From NCBI RefSeq assembly GCF_954871325.1, contig NC_088776.1, positions 34,830,508 to 34,894,507 on the forward strand: a stretch of 64,000 nucleotides of DNA, given 5' to 3'. The notes under the pieces were generated by a model that made no database searches, had not been told where the DNA came from, and saw only the letters and a program-made list of their open reading frames with translations. Below are positions 12,722 to 25,900 of this stretch, piece after piece. The stretch comes from Gordionus sp. m RMFG-2023 (Eukaryota; Nematomorpha; Gordioida; Chordodea; Parachordodidae). The translations under genes were made by a program, and so were the position numbers. Within the stretch, counting starts at the first letter, position 1; every line of letters begins with the position of its first letter.

Positions 12722-13400
12722 TACTTGAAACATAAATGGTCTTTATAATAAAATATCTATCCTTACTAAATTGCTCTCTAATGAGAATATGGACATAATT
12801 GCCCTACAGGAAACTCATATGCGCAATGATTTAAAAGCAGTTTTCAATCAAAGATTTTACATTGCTGAGTTCTGGAACTACTATAAAGAAATGGTCGGGC
12901 ACTGTCTTTTTAATTAAAAATGTTTACCATTATATCAGGAAATTTGTTCCTATGTCAGAAAGAATGGCTGCCCTATACATTAATACAGCCTTTAGACCAA
13001 CTATTCTCCTAAACACATATATACACCCCCAATTCTATGGGAAAGAATTCTTTTTTTTGATGAGTTAAATATATCGATTCTCTACCCAAGAGATACAACT
13101 TGATTATTCTAGGTGACTTAAATACTAAGATCGGTAGAATAGAATCGTATTTAATGAACAACAATACTATCGGTAATGCTACATTATCATGCCCAAATGG
13201 GACAGCCTTTCTTTATTAGAATTATGTAAAAATAAAAAAGGTAGTTTCAACATAAAAATCAGCACATCTTCACTTTCTATAGAAATAAATATACTTCACA
13301 AATTGACTTCATTTTATCTAATATTCACAATTGGTTTTATGATGTGAAAGCGATCACTCTGACCATAAAATTGTCAAGGGACATATAATGATTAATAGTG
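12722..13400 (+). pseudogene. LINE endonuclease domain remnant
   Basis: Three AP-endonuclease motifs are visible on the plus strand. The N-terminal block reads NGLYNKISILTKLLSNEN then MDIIALQETHMRND (catalytic Glu in QET). The central block, near 13.1 kb, is LIILGDLNTKIG (GD-N pair). The C-terminal block, near 13.35 kb, is SDHKIV (catalytic His). The motifs lie in different frames with stops between them. Spacing and order are those of the roughly 230-residue LINE endonuclease. Confidence 0.75.
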
Positions 13401-13648
13401 AATTGTGGAGGAACAAAAATATACTATGTACATCTATGAGGAGAATGCCTAGCCAATAAAATCTTAAAGAAAATTAACAACTAATGCTTTCGTTTAAGAT
13501 GTGGTTTCCCCAAAACTTCATTAGTTATAAATCGATTCTTGCAAACTAGTCGGAATTCAACTCTGGAATAATGCTGAAGCGATTTTAAACACATTTTATT
13601 ATCCAACTGTAAGGACTATACTAGAGTGAGGGGACCTCCTCTTAAGGA

Positions 13649-14718
13649 ATGGATTTCCCCACAGAATCCAAAATAGCGGAACTAAAGGTCAAGAGCCATA
13701 AAGATAAGGATCTGTGGAAAACTATACAGAGACGTCTAAGGTCAGATAAAAGGAAATTTATGGTTAACAGGGTAAACGAGATCGAGGCTGATATGAAATG
13801 TAATAGATTATACGACGCATATAAAAAATTAAAAATTTCCGCTAATCTTCAAATTTCAAGAGGAACAAATGAAATTATGGTTCAATCATTATTCTGAAAT
13901 GTTCAACTCCAAACATACCACCTATGGAGAGTGACCTACCCCCCTCCCCCACCAACTCTTTTACTACTTTAGAGATTAGGAAAACTATACTATAGTTAAA
14001 AAAACAACAAGGCGGCTGGACTTGACTGCATCAGAGCGAAACATTCAAAAATCGCTACGGATTATATTTCTATGTTTTTTTAATAGTTTTTAACAAGTTT
14101 GGGCTTCAGGTGTTACCCCTAAGGAAAGAAATTTATCTTTTATTTGCAATTTTTTAAATGTTCCGAACCCATCCACTTTTGAAGACTATAGAGCTATGCG
14201 CTGACGTCTATTGCTTCTAAAGTTTTCATGGTACTCCTATGAAAGCGAATATTAAACTCTATGAGCCATTTGTTTTCAAATAATATATGTGCATACAGAC
14301 CGGGTAGAAACATCCTGCAACCTATTTTAGCGTTGAAATTTACTTTACATAAATGTTTCAGATACAAACTTCCTTTTTTATTTATCTTCGTGGATTTTAA
14401 AAAAGCATTTGATTGCACTAAACATGAAGTTCTGTGGAAAATTTTAACAGACAGCGGTGTAGACCTGAACATAGTAAAAATCCTTAGAAACCATTATGGT
14501 TCGCTAATGTCTACCTTTAAAGTGGAAAACGTTCAACCTCCTTCCTTTTTCATACGAAAAGGAGTTAAGCAAGGTTGTATACAATAAATTATACTATTCA
14601 ATATTATCATGAATAAGATCATCTCAGATACGTTGTGAGCGTTCAATTTATTAAGTTTATTCTGCCAGGATAACCTTCACATGAAACACCTCATTATTCT
14701 ATAGACGATATAGTAATT
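13649..14718 (+). pseudogene. LINE reverse transcriptase, upstream half
   Basis: After a Lys/Arg-rich linker (13649-13885), NKAAGLDCIRAKHSKI at about 14.0 kb is the RT entry motif (KA-G-D-I). The 108-codon stretch 14261-14587 holds SNNICAYRPGRNILQPILAL, then FVDFKKAFDCTKHEVLWKIL (catalytic Asp in motif A) and IRKGVKQGCI (the GVKQGC motif B). Several stops and frame changes interrupt the region. It is followed directly by the catalytic SIDD block at 14.70 kb, where the miniature element has inserted. Confidence 0.8.
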
Positions 14719-14720
14719 AT

Positions 14721-15039
14721 TAGTGATCTGAATCGGGCCTAATTTTTCAAGCCCGGCCTAGCCCGAAATTTATTTTATAAAGTTTTGCCCGACCTGGCCC
14801 GATTTATTTAAATATAGAAATTAATTTTTATAATTACTCAAAATAAACAATATATGTTATTTGGTGTCTACTTTCTATAAATAAAATCTTATATTTTTAT
14901 TTTACATTAAAAATTCAACATAAAATTGATAAATTTAGATATATTTAAAAAAAATTTTAAGGCCCGACCCGGCCCGAATTTTCTTTAAAAAAATTGCTTC
15001 GGGCCGGGCACGGGTCGGACCCACTTTTGCAGATCTCTA
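14721..15039. mobile_element. G+C-rich hAT miniature (TAGWGATCTG group) inside a LINE
   Basis: The left end is TAGTGATCTG and the right end, on the minus strand, is TAGAGATCTGCAAAAG. Flanking 8-mers are GTAATTAT (14713-14720) and GTAATCAT (15040-15047), one mismatch apart, as expected of a hAT duplication. Both subterminal regions carry several GGCCCGA / GGCCCGG repeats, while the middle is plain AT-rich sequence. It has no coding capacity. It interrupts the LINE just after the D-D of the RT active site, so it arrived after that LINE. Confidence 0.85.
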
Positions 15040-15670
15040 GTAATCATTACTAAATCTATGGAAGAAGTTTCATGTATCCTTGATTACTTAAATTGTATAG
15101 TGGAGAAATCGGGCTTATGATCAACTTTAAAAAACAATCATTATTCCCTCTCTCTAAGTCACACTATTGAAAGGAAATTAGTTTGGTCAAGGAATTCAAG
15201 TACCTGGGGGTAAATATGGTAACAAAGGTCACATAAGGAACGAGGTAGAAATGAGATTAAAACATACAAAATCAGTATTTTACAGTTATCTTAAATTATG
15301 GATGATAAGGAAAATATCGGTTAAAAGTAGACTGCAGTTATTTAACTCGATGATCATCCCCATTCTTTTATATGGAAGTATATTTGGGATGTTAATAGAA
15401 TACAGATTAATAAACTTCAAGTTTTTATTAACAGATGTCTGAGACTTATTAACGGCTATATATATCCTAGAGTTATTTCAAATGTTAGTTTATGGAAACT
15501 ATCTAAACACACTCCAGTTGCAGTGCAACTGAAAAAAAGAAGAGTAAAGTTGTTTGCACATATTCTGAGAACTGTAGAAAACAACTTACCTATGAAGCCC
15601 TCAGCTGTTTCCCAGTTTACAAAAGCAAAAGTTACTGCAAAACGTACTGGCTTAACAAAACTCTAATGAT
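15040..15670 (+). pseudogene. LINE reverse transcriptase, thumb and C-terminus
   Basis: Reading resumes after the miniature with TKSMEEVSCILDYLNCIVEK and then LVKEFKYLGVNM, the usual motif E region. KSRLQLFNSMIIPILLYGS (15.33 kb) is the standard LINE segment before the C-terminal block. NRCLRLINGYIYPRVISN and then VAVQLKKRRVKLFAHILRT follow. All lie in broken frames. The C-terminal R-x-K-L-F-x-H-I-L-R motif is typical of APE LINEs. Confidence 0.7.
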
Positions 15671-16330
15671 TATCCTAAATATAAATATCAGCCTAACACA
15701 ATTTACCCTTCTAAACAATAACAAAGGCTCCATAAATTAACTACTTAGATTAAAAACTGATTACCTTATAAACCATTAATTTCCCCTTATAATAATAGCC
15801 TCATCCTTTTGTGGGTTCATTCTTTTTTCTCTTCTTCTACTATTTCAAGTTCAATTTCAAAGTTTACAACGTATCCTTTATATTTCTAAACCTAACATTT
15901 TACACTCATTGGGATAGTTATTCGATTTATTTTGCTTAACGTAAGTCTTTAAACCTTATTTTAATATATTATCCTAACATTATGTTTCTATATTCATTCA
16001 AGCCAAATTTATATTATTTATTCATACTTATTTTAAGGTTTCTTTTAATACTAATTTAAAATAAAATTAATATAGCCAATATTACCTTTCCATAATCAAA
16101 TTTTATTTAATCGCGCATGGTTGCCTCTCCTTTTATTTTCCCATGGGCGTTTAAGTAAGGGGCTTTACCTCTTGCGCGCACAGCTAACTGCGGCCTGCCC
16201 AAAAAACGTGGATGGTCCTCTTAATTATTTAATTATTTAACTATTTCCTATCTTTTATCCCAGTTAGATGGGTTTTTTCATGAGAGAACCAAGCGTTGCT
16301 CTGTTATATACATATATCTCTGATATATAT

Positions 16331-17603
16331 ATGACATTTTAGGACTAGTGCGCTTAATATCACATATCACGTAATTTTTGACATAGATTAGACATATAAA
16401 TATTATATAATTTTTTACAAAGTAGCCATACAATATTTAAGTGTTTCCAAATCTACCTCAAAATTTTGAGGCTTTGAGAAACTTTGAATAGCATTTAAGC
16501 CTTAAGACCAATGTTAAAAATTGTTATTGATAGTAGACAAATGAGCATTTTACACATTGAATATATAACAGATTTTACTCCCAGAACCGAAAATAAAACG
16601 GCCTAATGAAATTCCTAATTTACTTAAACTTAAAAAAATCCTGAAAATAAGGAACTATATTCATCATTTTTAAAATGGGATGAATAAGTAGCTTAGAATA
16701 TAAATTAAGTATTATTTGAATAATAAATTATATTAAAATGTAAAGAATTTGTAATTAATAACTTAATCAGGTAATATTTTAAACATAATTTATATATTAT
16801 TATTACGTAATTTAAAATTACATTCATGATTAAATTTAAGAAACATAATTCGGAGGCCCTGGGCGGTTGCCCTACTCGCTATCCTGTTTACACAGACTTG
16901 CTTACTTCAAAGTCCCAGCCATAAGAATCTAGTAGAAAAAATGACTAATTCCGATAAGAATTAAGCTGACAATTTATTTAGATATATTTTTACATTATTT
17001 CTTATTTTTATATATTACCTCCTATGATAAAATTCAAATATTTTTACCCAATATATTTTTCTTATCCTTAAATTTTTTTTAGATTTTTTATGCAATTTTT
17101 ATAAAATTCATCAAATATCGTTTCTTTACCATATTAAATTTATTTATTAAGGGTTTTAACATTTTTATTATTATCAGCAATTTTGTGTAATTATAGTTAT
17201 GAATACAAAGAAATATATTTAGAGGTTCGTAGAGCAAATGTAAAATTTTGAAGCAAAATCTCACAAGTGATGCCTGCGAAAAATTTTTAAAATCCTGGTT
17301 ACGCTACTGATCGATCATATATTTTCCGACACCTTCAAAATGCAATTGAAGCAAGGATAATTCAATTAATAACTAAATGTTGATCTAAATTCCTCTGGAT
17401 AATATATTTTTTATTAAATTTTCTTATATTTTTTTAAGATTTTAGAAGTATAAACTTTATTAGTAATATAATTAAAAAATTTAGAAGAAAAATATGTAAA
17501 ATTTCTATACTAAAATTAAGAAGCATATATTTATTATTATTAGTAGATTGTTGCTCTATGGGCTCTTATCCACCTCTTGAATAAAATCATAATTAAGAAA
17601 AGT
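16331..17603. other. Spacer, no gene recognised
   Basis: AT-rich, with two slightly richer patches (16850-16915 and 17270-17320, the latter with CCTGGTTACGCTACTG). They look like single transposon ends, but I could not pair either with a partner. Confidence 0.45.
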
Positions 17604-17611
17604 ATATTAAT

Positions 17612-17908
17612 CAGAGAACTGTAGGCCCGGCCGTTAGCCCGACTCTAGTACACGGGCAGGCGGTATCTTAATTCTTAAATATACCCGCGCAGGGCCAAAA
17701 AAATTTTAAATACCCTGGTCAGGCCGGGCCGAATATTAAACTAAATATTTTAGATCGCCATTATTAACTATAAAAATTAAAAATAAATATCATATATTTA
17801 AAATATATCTGGGCCAGGTTTGAAATATTTTTAAAAAAAATTCGGGTCGGGCTTGACCTAAAAATATAACCAGCCGTTCTGAAGAAATGGTATCTATGCA
17901 GGTCTCTG
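17612..17908. mobile_element. G+C-rich hAT miniature (CAGAGACCTGCA group), perfect TSD
   Basis: The left end is CAGAGAACTGTAGGCCCGG and the right end, on the minus strand, is CAGAGACCTGCATAG. The flanking 8-mers are identical, ATATTAAT, at 17604-17611 and 17909-17916. Subterminal GGCCCGG, GGCAGGC and GGCCGGGCC repeats surround an AT-rich core. At 297 bp it is non-coding and must rely on a hAT transposase in trans. Confidence 0.88.
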
Positions 17909-17916
17909 ATATTAAT

Positions 17917-20320
17917 ATAAAAATCTATTATTATAAAATAAGCAAAGTAAAAATCAATATAACTATCAAAACTCGATATTTTTATTCAAATTTTAGTATA
18001 AGCATAGATACAATGAATATCTATACATTTATATGGCTAACTCAATTTCTTTAAAAATCAATTGGAGCAATTCAATTATCGAGCGAGATAATTTAAATAA
18101 ATTTATTTTAAAGTGTGGAAATAATTTATCAAAAAAATTAAACCTTCCATTTTCATAAGGAAATTTATTTCTATCCTAAATTTAAAGATTTTTGAATAAT
18201 AAATTAGATATATTATTTTTGTGAGCTTAATATTTAAAATCTGAACCCCTCTCAATTATTTATCAATTTATATTATTTCAACTGTGTAGTATGAAGCGTC
18301 TATATTTTAATATCATTTAGAATAAAAGAAAGAATACTTAGCTTTTAAATAATATTAATAATTTACAATAAATAGAAAGTTCGGCCGATTTGAAAATTTT
18401 TTTATTTTATTCTTCGGCATTTTCATAAAATTCTGGAAAATCAATTAAATTATGAAATATTTTATCAAAGTTATTTTTCTAATAACTTCTAGAAAATCTT
18501 TAAATAAAGGTGGGATACTTGTTTGCGTAAAAACTTTCAAAAAATTTTTTAAATCTAAAATGTAAAATTTTTTTTATAATCAATAATAATGTAATTTATC
18601 ACTGTTGTTTTTTTGACAATATTTTAAATTAGTGTTTTAGAGTGTTATAAAAGCAAAATAATGACCATAGGGGAGGACACGCAATTTATTTATTTAGTCT
18701 AATATATCTTATAAATTAAAACGATCATTTAACAATGGATTTTTGGCTTGCTATAAATATGTGACTTTTTGTATTTATTATAAGTTTAGAAATAAATTAT
18801 GTATAGAATTAAAATATTTCATAGTTTATTAGATAGATTTTTAATTAAAAAGAAGATTAAGGAAACCGCACAATACTTTGTTAAATATGGCGTGGGAAGG
18901 GGGGTCTTAAGTATAGTATGGTTAAAATATTTAATGTGGGGCTATGGGTAGAACACACATAATTCCTATATAAAAAGATCTATATTTCTAATGATAACAT
19001 TCTCTTATATCATAAATAAATTAGCCATAATATACATAGCATATATTTTAAATTTCCCTCTAAAAAAATTTTATTTTAACAAATTTAATTATAAAAAAAT
19101 TTATTTTTAATTAAATTCCAGTTAAAAATTAAAAGTCAAAATCCCAACGAGAAATTTTTATTAATTTTTTGGTTGGATTGGGTTAGGAAATAGATTTTTA
19201 CAATTTTAAATATAATCAGTATAAATCACAGTTAATGTAAATAATATGTTTACATCATTATTATACCTAAACAATTTCATTTAAAAAATCAAACATAATA
19301 TTACAATTACAAGTAAGAGAGAAAAGCGGTTAACATTTTGCATTTGTAATTTTTGCCATAAAAATTAAAAACCAAAGCAAAACAGGACATATTGTAACAA
19401 TCCCTCTTCTACAAATTAAACGAAATGTTACTCTCAATATTTTAAGAGTTATGATTTACATGAAATGTGAGAAGCACCAGGACAAAGTGGTAAAAAATAA
19501 AATTTACATAAACTTATTGTTTTATTAAATAAAATATTAGAGTTTTAATAAATATGTATAGTTTTCAATCAAAAACGAATCAATACAATAAGGGCAAGCA
19601 AATAAATATCAAAATTAGTATATTTAGAGTGTTCCTATACTAAAAGGTAATTTTTACATTTGATGGGGAAACGGCTTTAAAAACAAACCAGATTTTCCCA
19701 AAGATGAAAATGAGTAAATTATATATAAAAATACATGTACGCAATAAATTTAACGTCTTTATATACTCAAGAATTACAAAGTTATTTACGTTTACATTGT
19801 TTTCCCTTAAACAGGTTTTCCCAAGTCTTTCCAACATTTATGGAAACAAAATATATATAATTTATAAATGTTATTTTTTAGCAAAAAAAATTTTAATGTT
19901 ATATAATAATAAAAAAAATATTGCAAAAAATGTTGAAGTGGCAATTTAATACAGATTCGTTTTGGGTTCGATAATCAATTATAGTTAATACCGGTTTAAC
20001 CCAATCCCGGTCTGGATTCCTGGATGAAACTTCTTTTCTTAAACGACATTTCTATTTTATACAAGAATTTTACAATTTCGTATATTTTGTTTATTTAATC
20101 TAACATATGGAAAAATAAATAAATTTTTGTCTAAAAAGCTTTAATTTTGAGTGGGGAAAATATAATTATTTTATGTTCGTTTAGGTAAGTGAATTTTATT
20201 TTTTGGGGTTGATAAAATACTTTTTATCCCACTGTTAAGATTAGACCAAATTGTTTCTTCCTGGTCTATATTCCAGATATCAAAAATTTGTAATTATAAC
20301 TTTCAAAAAAAAATATCCAT
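17917..20320. other. AT-rich spacer
   Basis: Short frames around 19.64-19.95 kb overlap on both strands, lack codon bias distinct from the spacer and match nothing I recognise. The patch 19960-20035 (GGGTTCG, CCGGTTTAACCC, CCCGGTCTGG) is G+C-richer, but I could not identify it. Confidence 0.45.
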
Positions 20321-20324
20321 TCCT

Positions 20325-21086
20325 TTAATATAAAGAACTTATTTTATTTTTCTTGATATCTAATAATTTATTTATTACCTCCGAGTACACGGTCTTTATA
20401 TCCAGTATAAAAGAGTAGTTTTTTTTCATCACATCAAAGTTGGCTAAATGAACAGCTTGGAAGACACTTCTCCTTTCATAATATCTTGCAGCTTCAAAAA
20501 TAGCGATCAAGCTCTCTAGATTATTTAATTTTGTCGGATCATGGAATGAATTTAGAATAGGATCGTTTACGGTAACATATTCATTGGGAAATAGGCCCAA
20601 GATATGAACCTTGAATTTGTCATTTATATTTGTCATGCTTATATGGCCTTTCTCGGTCTGTATGAACCAATCGTCGATTATATTTTTTATAAAATGGTAT
20701 CCTTTTACTTGTGGATATTTTTTTGAATAGGACCGTTTTTTAGAAACCGATCCATCTTTTGCATATTTATGATTTCTTCTTTTCCCCTTGTGGGGTAAAT
20801 TTTTATTATGTTCTTTAGGCACGCTTGATGAGGATTTCAAAGATAATCTATTGCAAAAAATATGCTCCCTCAAAGACTTATAATTAAAATTATTGTAGTT
20901 TATTTGATGATCGGTACTATACAGAGGAACTTGACATAAATTAATATTCGCTATACGATATAAGGAAGAAATTTTTGTATTGTTTCTATCGATTTCAGGG
21001 TATGCTAGCGACCAAAGAATATTTGAAAAGATTGCATAATTGTAAATTATAATCTGGACATTGATTTCTATGACTTTTAATTTCAT
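20325..21086 (-). CDS. Hypothetical protein, 253 codons, possibly a host gene
   Basis: This is the only long frame in the window that is neither a repeat nor a recognisable transposon. The start at 21086 is the first ATG of the open stretch. Residues 1-25 are moderately hydrophobic (VQIIIYNYAIFSNILW). A strongly basic stretch at about 95-125 (KGKRRNHKYAKDGSVSKKRS) looks like a nuclear-localisation or nucleic-acid-binding segment. The C-terminal half (about 130-250) looks globular, for example FKVHILGLFPNEYVTVNDP and SLIAIFEAARYYERRSVFQA. I know no family with this pattern. No zinc finger, RT, integrase or transposase motif is visible. It could be a single-exon gene, one exon of a larger gene, or an accessory ORF of an unrecognised element. 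In sequence this AT-rich, 250 open codons by chance would be uncommon. Confidence 0.5.
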   Translation of the reverse strand: MKLKVIEINVQIIIYNYAIFSNILWSLAYPEIDRNNTKISSLYRIANINLCQVPLYSTDHQINYNNFNYKSLREHIFCNRLSLKSSSSVPKEHNKNLPHKGKRRNHKYAKDGSVSKKRSYSKKYPQVKGYHFIKNIIDDWFIQTEKGHISMTNINDKFKVHILGLFPNEYVTVNDPILNSFHDPTKLNNLESLIAIFEAARYYERRSVFQAVHLANFDVMKKNYSFILDIKTVYSEVINKLLDIKKNKISSLY

Positions 21087-21585
21087 CTAAAATAATTTTT
21101 CCTCTAATTAGCTATTAATTTTGATCATTTCTTCGCAAAACTTTTTATAGCGACATACATAAATCATAAGTTTGATCGATTTATTTTTGAAAAAAAATTA
21201 ATTTAAAAATGTGATTTATATTAAGAAAAACTGTAAAAAAAATTTTAAGAAAAAATAGATTATTTAAAAAGCATTTAAATCTTCCCCGCTTCCTATATTA
21301 TTATTATTTTATTAAAGAAATAATATATTTTACGTTTTCAAGAGTTTCTAAACCATTTAGTTGTGCAATAAAAAAAATTGCTCTAATAACAAAACTAAAA
21401 TTAAAATTATTGGCTTATTTTGTACTAAGATTTTTTTTTAAAATGATAGAATATTAATGATATTTTTCACCGTATTAAACTATTTTTAAATGAATTATTA
21501 TATATAGTTTAATTTGAAAATAATGCTTTATTTTACCTAAACTAAAGTAACTAAGCCGATTTGGGTTCGGATTATTTTATGATAT

Positions 21586-21661
21586 GGATATGGCTAAATT
21601 ATTTTTTTCAATGTTTATATTGAGGATATGGCTAAATTATTTTTTTCAATGTTCATATTGA
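21586..21661 (+). repeat. 38-bp tandem duplication
   Basis: Two adjacent 38-bp units, each starting GGATATGGCTAAATT and ending with ATATTGA, differ at one position. Likely a recent slippage or repair duplication. Confidence 0.9.
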
Positions 21662-22870
21662 ATGAAATTTTTTAAATTTTTTTTTAAAAATAAAGCCGAT
21701 AATTTATATACTTCAAATTTAATATTATTTATCAGTTAAATAATAATAATTTTATTTTGAAGATGTACAATTCCATTATAAATCCATGAAATGAAATTTT
21801 TATTTCCCGATTCATCTATTAGTGAGAGGAGGGAGATTTTAAATATCGAAAATATTTTTATCTATATATTTCTTTTTTATAGACTTAGAGAAAAGTGTAG
21901 TAAATTAATTTCTAATTTTTATTTTAAAAGGATATATACACATCATTATTTAATCATTTTATCAAGAAAAATCAATAAAGTAGTTAATTTTAAATCAAAA
22001 TTGATGTTTTAATTTAACTAATCATCTCCAAAATCATAATTATTAAAAATATATTATAATTGAATTTTAGGTCAATAATTTTTGAATATAATATATTCAA
22101 AAATTTTAAATTAAGATTGAACTTTAAAATATTTAACTTTAAATTGATAATTTATTATTTAACAATAATATCGTATCATTTAGACAATGTAAAAATCTAG
22201 AATTAGTTAATATAATGATTCCATAGTATAAAATTAACTTTAATTAAAATAAATTTAACTTACTTTTTTCCTAATCATTTGACTTCAACTGACTCACGGA
22301 AAGCCATCGCATGAGGATATTGATTAATTAGTTATAGATGGATATAATCGCAAAGAAAAATTGTTTCTAATCTAAATATTTATAGATCCTGGATTCGAAA
22401 TATAATTCAAAGATTGAATACATAATTTACACATTGAAGAATTATTACATTAAAAGTCACGAAAATAAATGATCACGTTTTAAGTAAAGTAAAAATAAAA
22501 AAGGCATACATACCCTAATATATCGAAGAGTTTAATTCAGTTCTCGTTCAGGTTGTGTGAGATCTATCTGCAAAAGAAAATCGCTTGTTCTTTTATATGA
22601 TGAAAAATATAAGTTATAATATCGTCAATATTCTACCCTTTTCATAAGACTAAACAGCATTTCAAAAAAAATAAAAAAATTCGATTAGAAATAAGCATGC
22701 AGACTAAAATTCCGAAAAATTAATCAGATGAAAGCCGATTTATTTGAATACAGTCACTAATTTTAATCTTTTATTGAGCAAGAAAAAATTAAATGAAGGG
22801 ATATGATTTTCTCCAAAATGTGGTAATCTGTGATTACATTAGTAAAAAGGTCTAGGAAGATAATTTTTTT

Positions 22871-22991
22871 AATGTTGAAAGTTAAAACTACAAAAAATAA
22901 GTTTTATAGCACCTTATTCAATAAGATATTAATGTTGTAAGTTCTTAAAACTACAAAAAATAACTCTTATAGCACCTTATTCAATAAGATA
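22871..22991 (+). repeat. ~60-bp tandem duplication
   Basis: Two units of about 60 bp share ACTACAAAAAATAA and CTTATTCAATAAGAT, with a few substitutions and short indels near the middle. Each unit contains the inverted pair CTTATT / AATAAG. Confidence 0.85.
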
Positions 22992-25900
22992 GATGTTATT
23001 TTAATATGTGTTTCAGTATATTGGAGTTCTTATAGCATTCGTCAAACAAATTCCATGTTAAAATAATGATTGTTAAATATTAAAAAATAATAATAATAAA
23101 AGTAAAAATCCCAAATTTTACAAATTTGCTTTTTTGGGCGTTTTAAAATTATAATTAATAATATTACAAACAAAATGTTTAAATTGGACTTTCATGAATA
23201 AGATTTGTTTATTTGAAAAGCATGGCACATGGCATTCCTTTTATTTTAAACGAAGTTTGAAAGTATTTATTTTTTCTGGCGAGGGCGTTGTTTTTTGCAT
23301 TCATTTAATTAAAAAAGTTAAAAATTTTATTTTTTTAAATTTAAAATAATATTAATATTTTTGAAAAAATTTTTCAACCGGACTAGCATACCTTCTATTT
23401 ATTTGAGATGGTTTATACTTAGAGGCTGGGTCTAGTAGAATCGATTTTTGAAAAATCAGCTATAACTCCTATGTTTTTTTTAGATATTATAAAGGACAAT
23501 ATATGAATCGACACCTATAACTTCCATAAAGGTTCCTTATAAATATTTTTAAAAATATAATCATATTTTTGAAATTATATTTTTATAAAGGTTCAAATCT
23601 TGCCCAACAAGCCCCAATAATGCATTTTATTTATAAATGATGATACGTATAGAATGATTTTATTTTTTTATTGCTAAAAATATCATAATACTTTTAAATT
23701 GAAACCAATTATATATAAAAAATTGAAACTTATTTTTGGTTAATTTTATAAACATTTCGTGCATATAAAAATAAGGATCTTAAGGAGAAATTATGATCTC
23801 TTCACATAAATCCTAAATACCAATCATATCAGTAATAAAATTTCCTAGATTTTAAAAAAATTTTTCATATTAAGTGCCATAATTGACGATATGGCTAGCA
23901 AGCCCAATTGGCTAATCATGATTGAAATAATATCTAGATAAAATAAATACTCATAAAACTTTCTTAAACTAGAGGGTTAAAACTTTGTTATAAAATTTAA
24001 TTTATATATAATTGATTTTAAGATTTTTTGCCTATAGATGCATACTAATAAAAGCTATATAAGATAAAATTAAACTTTCTAGTCTATATAATTTAAGATC
24101 AAGAGTTTGCCCAAGCCTCGGAATTTATTTAACTCCAGTCTCCCCTACTTTGATAATTAAATTGGTAGATAAATTTTCAGTTTTTAATTAAACTCTAATG
24201 GCCTTAGATCCACAAAACGAAATGATAAAAAATATACTTATATCACATTTAAAGAAATCGACAAAAAATCTAGAATTGAAGAAGCATCTTTCAGTTCTTA
24301 AATCTAGTTTTTTTAACTATAATTAATATCAGGTTTTAGTATGCGATTGTCTATCAAAAAAATTCAAACAATAGATAAAACTAGGGAAGCTCAATCAGCA
24401 CGTATCGTCTGAATGAAATGATTTTTGAAACCAAATGGAACAATTGGAAGAAAAATTTGTCATCTGAACCAAATCTTTAAATAGATCTGTAAACCTTTCA
24501 TTTTAATATCCTAATTTAAATGATATTTTATTATAAATTTGAATAATAAGTATCAGTAGCTATTTAAAAATATTTTATATAATTGTATTTGTCCCAAGTT
24601 AGCGAATAGAAATGTTATCAACCATAAAATAATTTACTTTCCACTTAAAAAGAGACTCTAGTTTCCGCTTTTAACGTTTCCCGCATTTTACGTTAATATA
24701 GATTTCCTTGAAAAACATTAAATATGAGTTGACGTAGACCCGATTTAGGGGGCAATTATTTTTATTACCCCCCCCCCACCCCCATCTGCAACTCTCATTT
24801 TAAAAACCGATAGTTTTAAAATATTTTCTGCTAAAAATAATTATTGTTTTTATTATTACAATTATTTGCTATCTTTTAAATATTTTAACAAACAATATTT
24901 AGTTTACGAAAACTATCGGAGATTTTTGTTTCGATAAAGATGACTTAGAAGTTTGACTTATTTTTGTAATTTAATCTCAATTAAAAAATAGAAGGAAGTA
25001 TAATAAAAGGAAGCCCGACTGACTACTAATAAAAATCTATATTATAACAAAGTCAAAAAATTTACAAACATAGAATCTGAAATCTATAATAGATTATTTA
25101 TTATTTTATAACAGTAATTAAATATTGTTATTTCGAGTTAATACAAAGGTTTATCATGTTACAGTTGAAATCGTTATGTGAAATACTGTATAAATTAATG
25201 TTGGAATTTTTTTCTTCTAATGATAATAAATTTCAATATTGTAAGCAAAATTATTGCCTAAATACCGGAGTTGCCAATAGAGACTTAAATAAATTTAGAG
25301 ATATATTTTTACACAAATTTCGAAGTGAGATAAAAAGTTTATTGAGCTGATATCAATCTATATACAAATATTTATAATTAAAATAATGATTGTGAGATTT
25401 TAATAATACATATACAAAATGTTCTCATTAAAATCATTTTTATATCTCTATCAATTTAGTTATTTTTTAATAATTTCAGTGCCTCATAATCCAAATTCCA
25501 ATAGGAACCTAAGTCTTCATTAGGAGTGGTGAGATTAGACATGAATTAAAAATCATCTAAAAATCATCTTCCTCTACAATTGCTAAGAACTTATCAGCAA
25601 ATTTTGCATAAACATTTGTATTTTTGAGTAAAACATTACTAATAATTTTATATCAAAAATAGGCTATTATATAATGTGAAACTATTATAAAATTTATTAT
25701 CATTATTGCATTCTTATATAAATTTATCATTATATTTCTAACAAATAAAATTTTTATAATTAAAAGTTGTATCATTTACTTTATCCTTTTTTTTTAAATA
25801 ATGTATATTGCTTAAATGATAAATAAACTATAACAGATCCCAGTTTTAATAGGTAAGTTTAATAAATTCGATTCCAAATAAAATAAATTTAAATTATTAA

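Larger units (their letters stand above)
12691..16330 (+). mobile_element. Old APE-type LINE (EN + RT), split by a miniature element
   Basis: Recognisable in order on the plus strand are an AP-type endonuclease (12.73-13.40 kb), a poorly conserved linker, and a reverse transcriptase with thumb (13.99-15.48 kb). A 3' untranslated tail follows that is less AT-rich and ends near GTTATATACATATATC. Frames change many times and stops are frequent, so the element is long dead. A 319-bp hAT miniature sits inside its RT domain. The APE-EN/RT order fits the CR1/L2/RTE/Jockey group, and I cannot decide the clade. The 5' end is uncertain and no target duplication was found. Confidence 0.8.

Noticed and set aside
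19640-19949. Overlapping 65- and 81-codon frames on opposite strands
   Set aside because: Both are rich in Ile/Lys/Phe/Asn, as expected from AT-rich noncoding sequence; neither shows a domain.
25156-25350. 64-codon plus-strand frame as a small gene
   Set aside because: Mixed composition and a plausible ATG, but no motif, no repeat and no neighbouring signal. A chance frame of this length is expected in AT-rich DNA.
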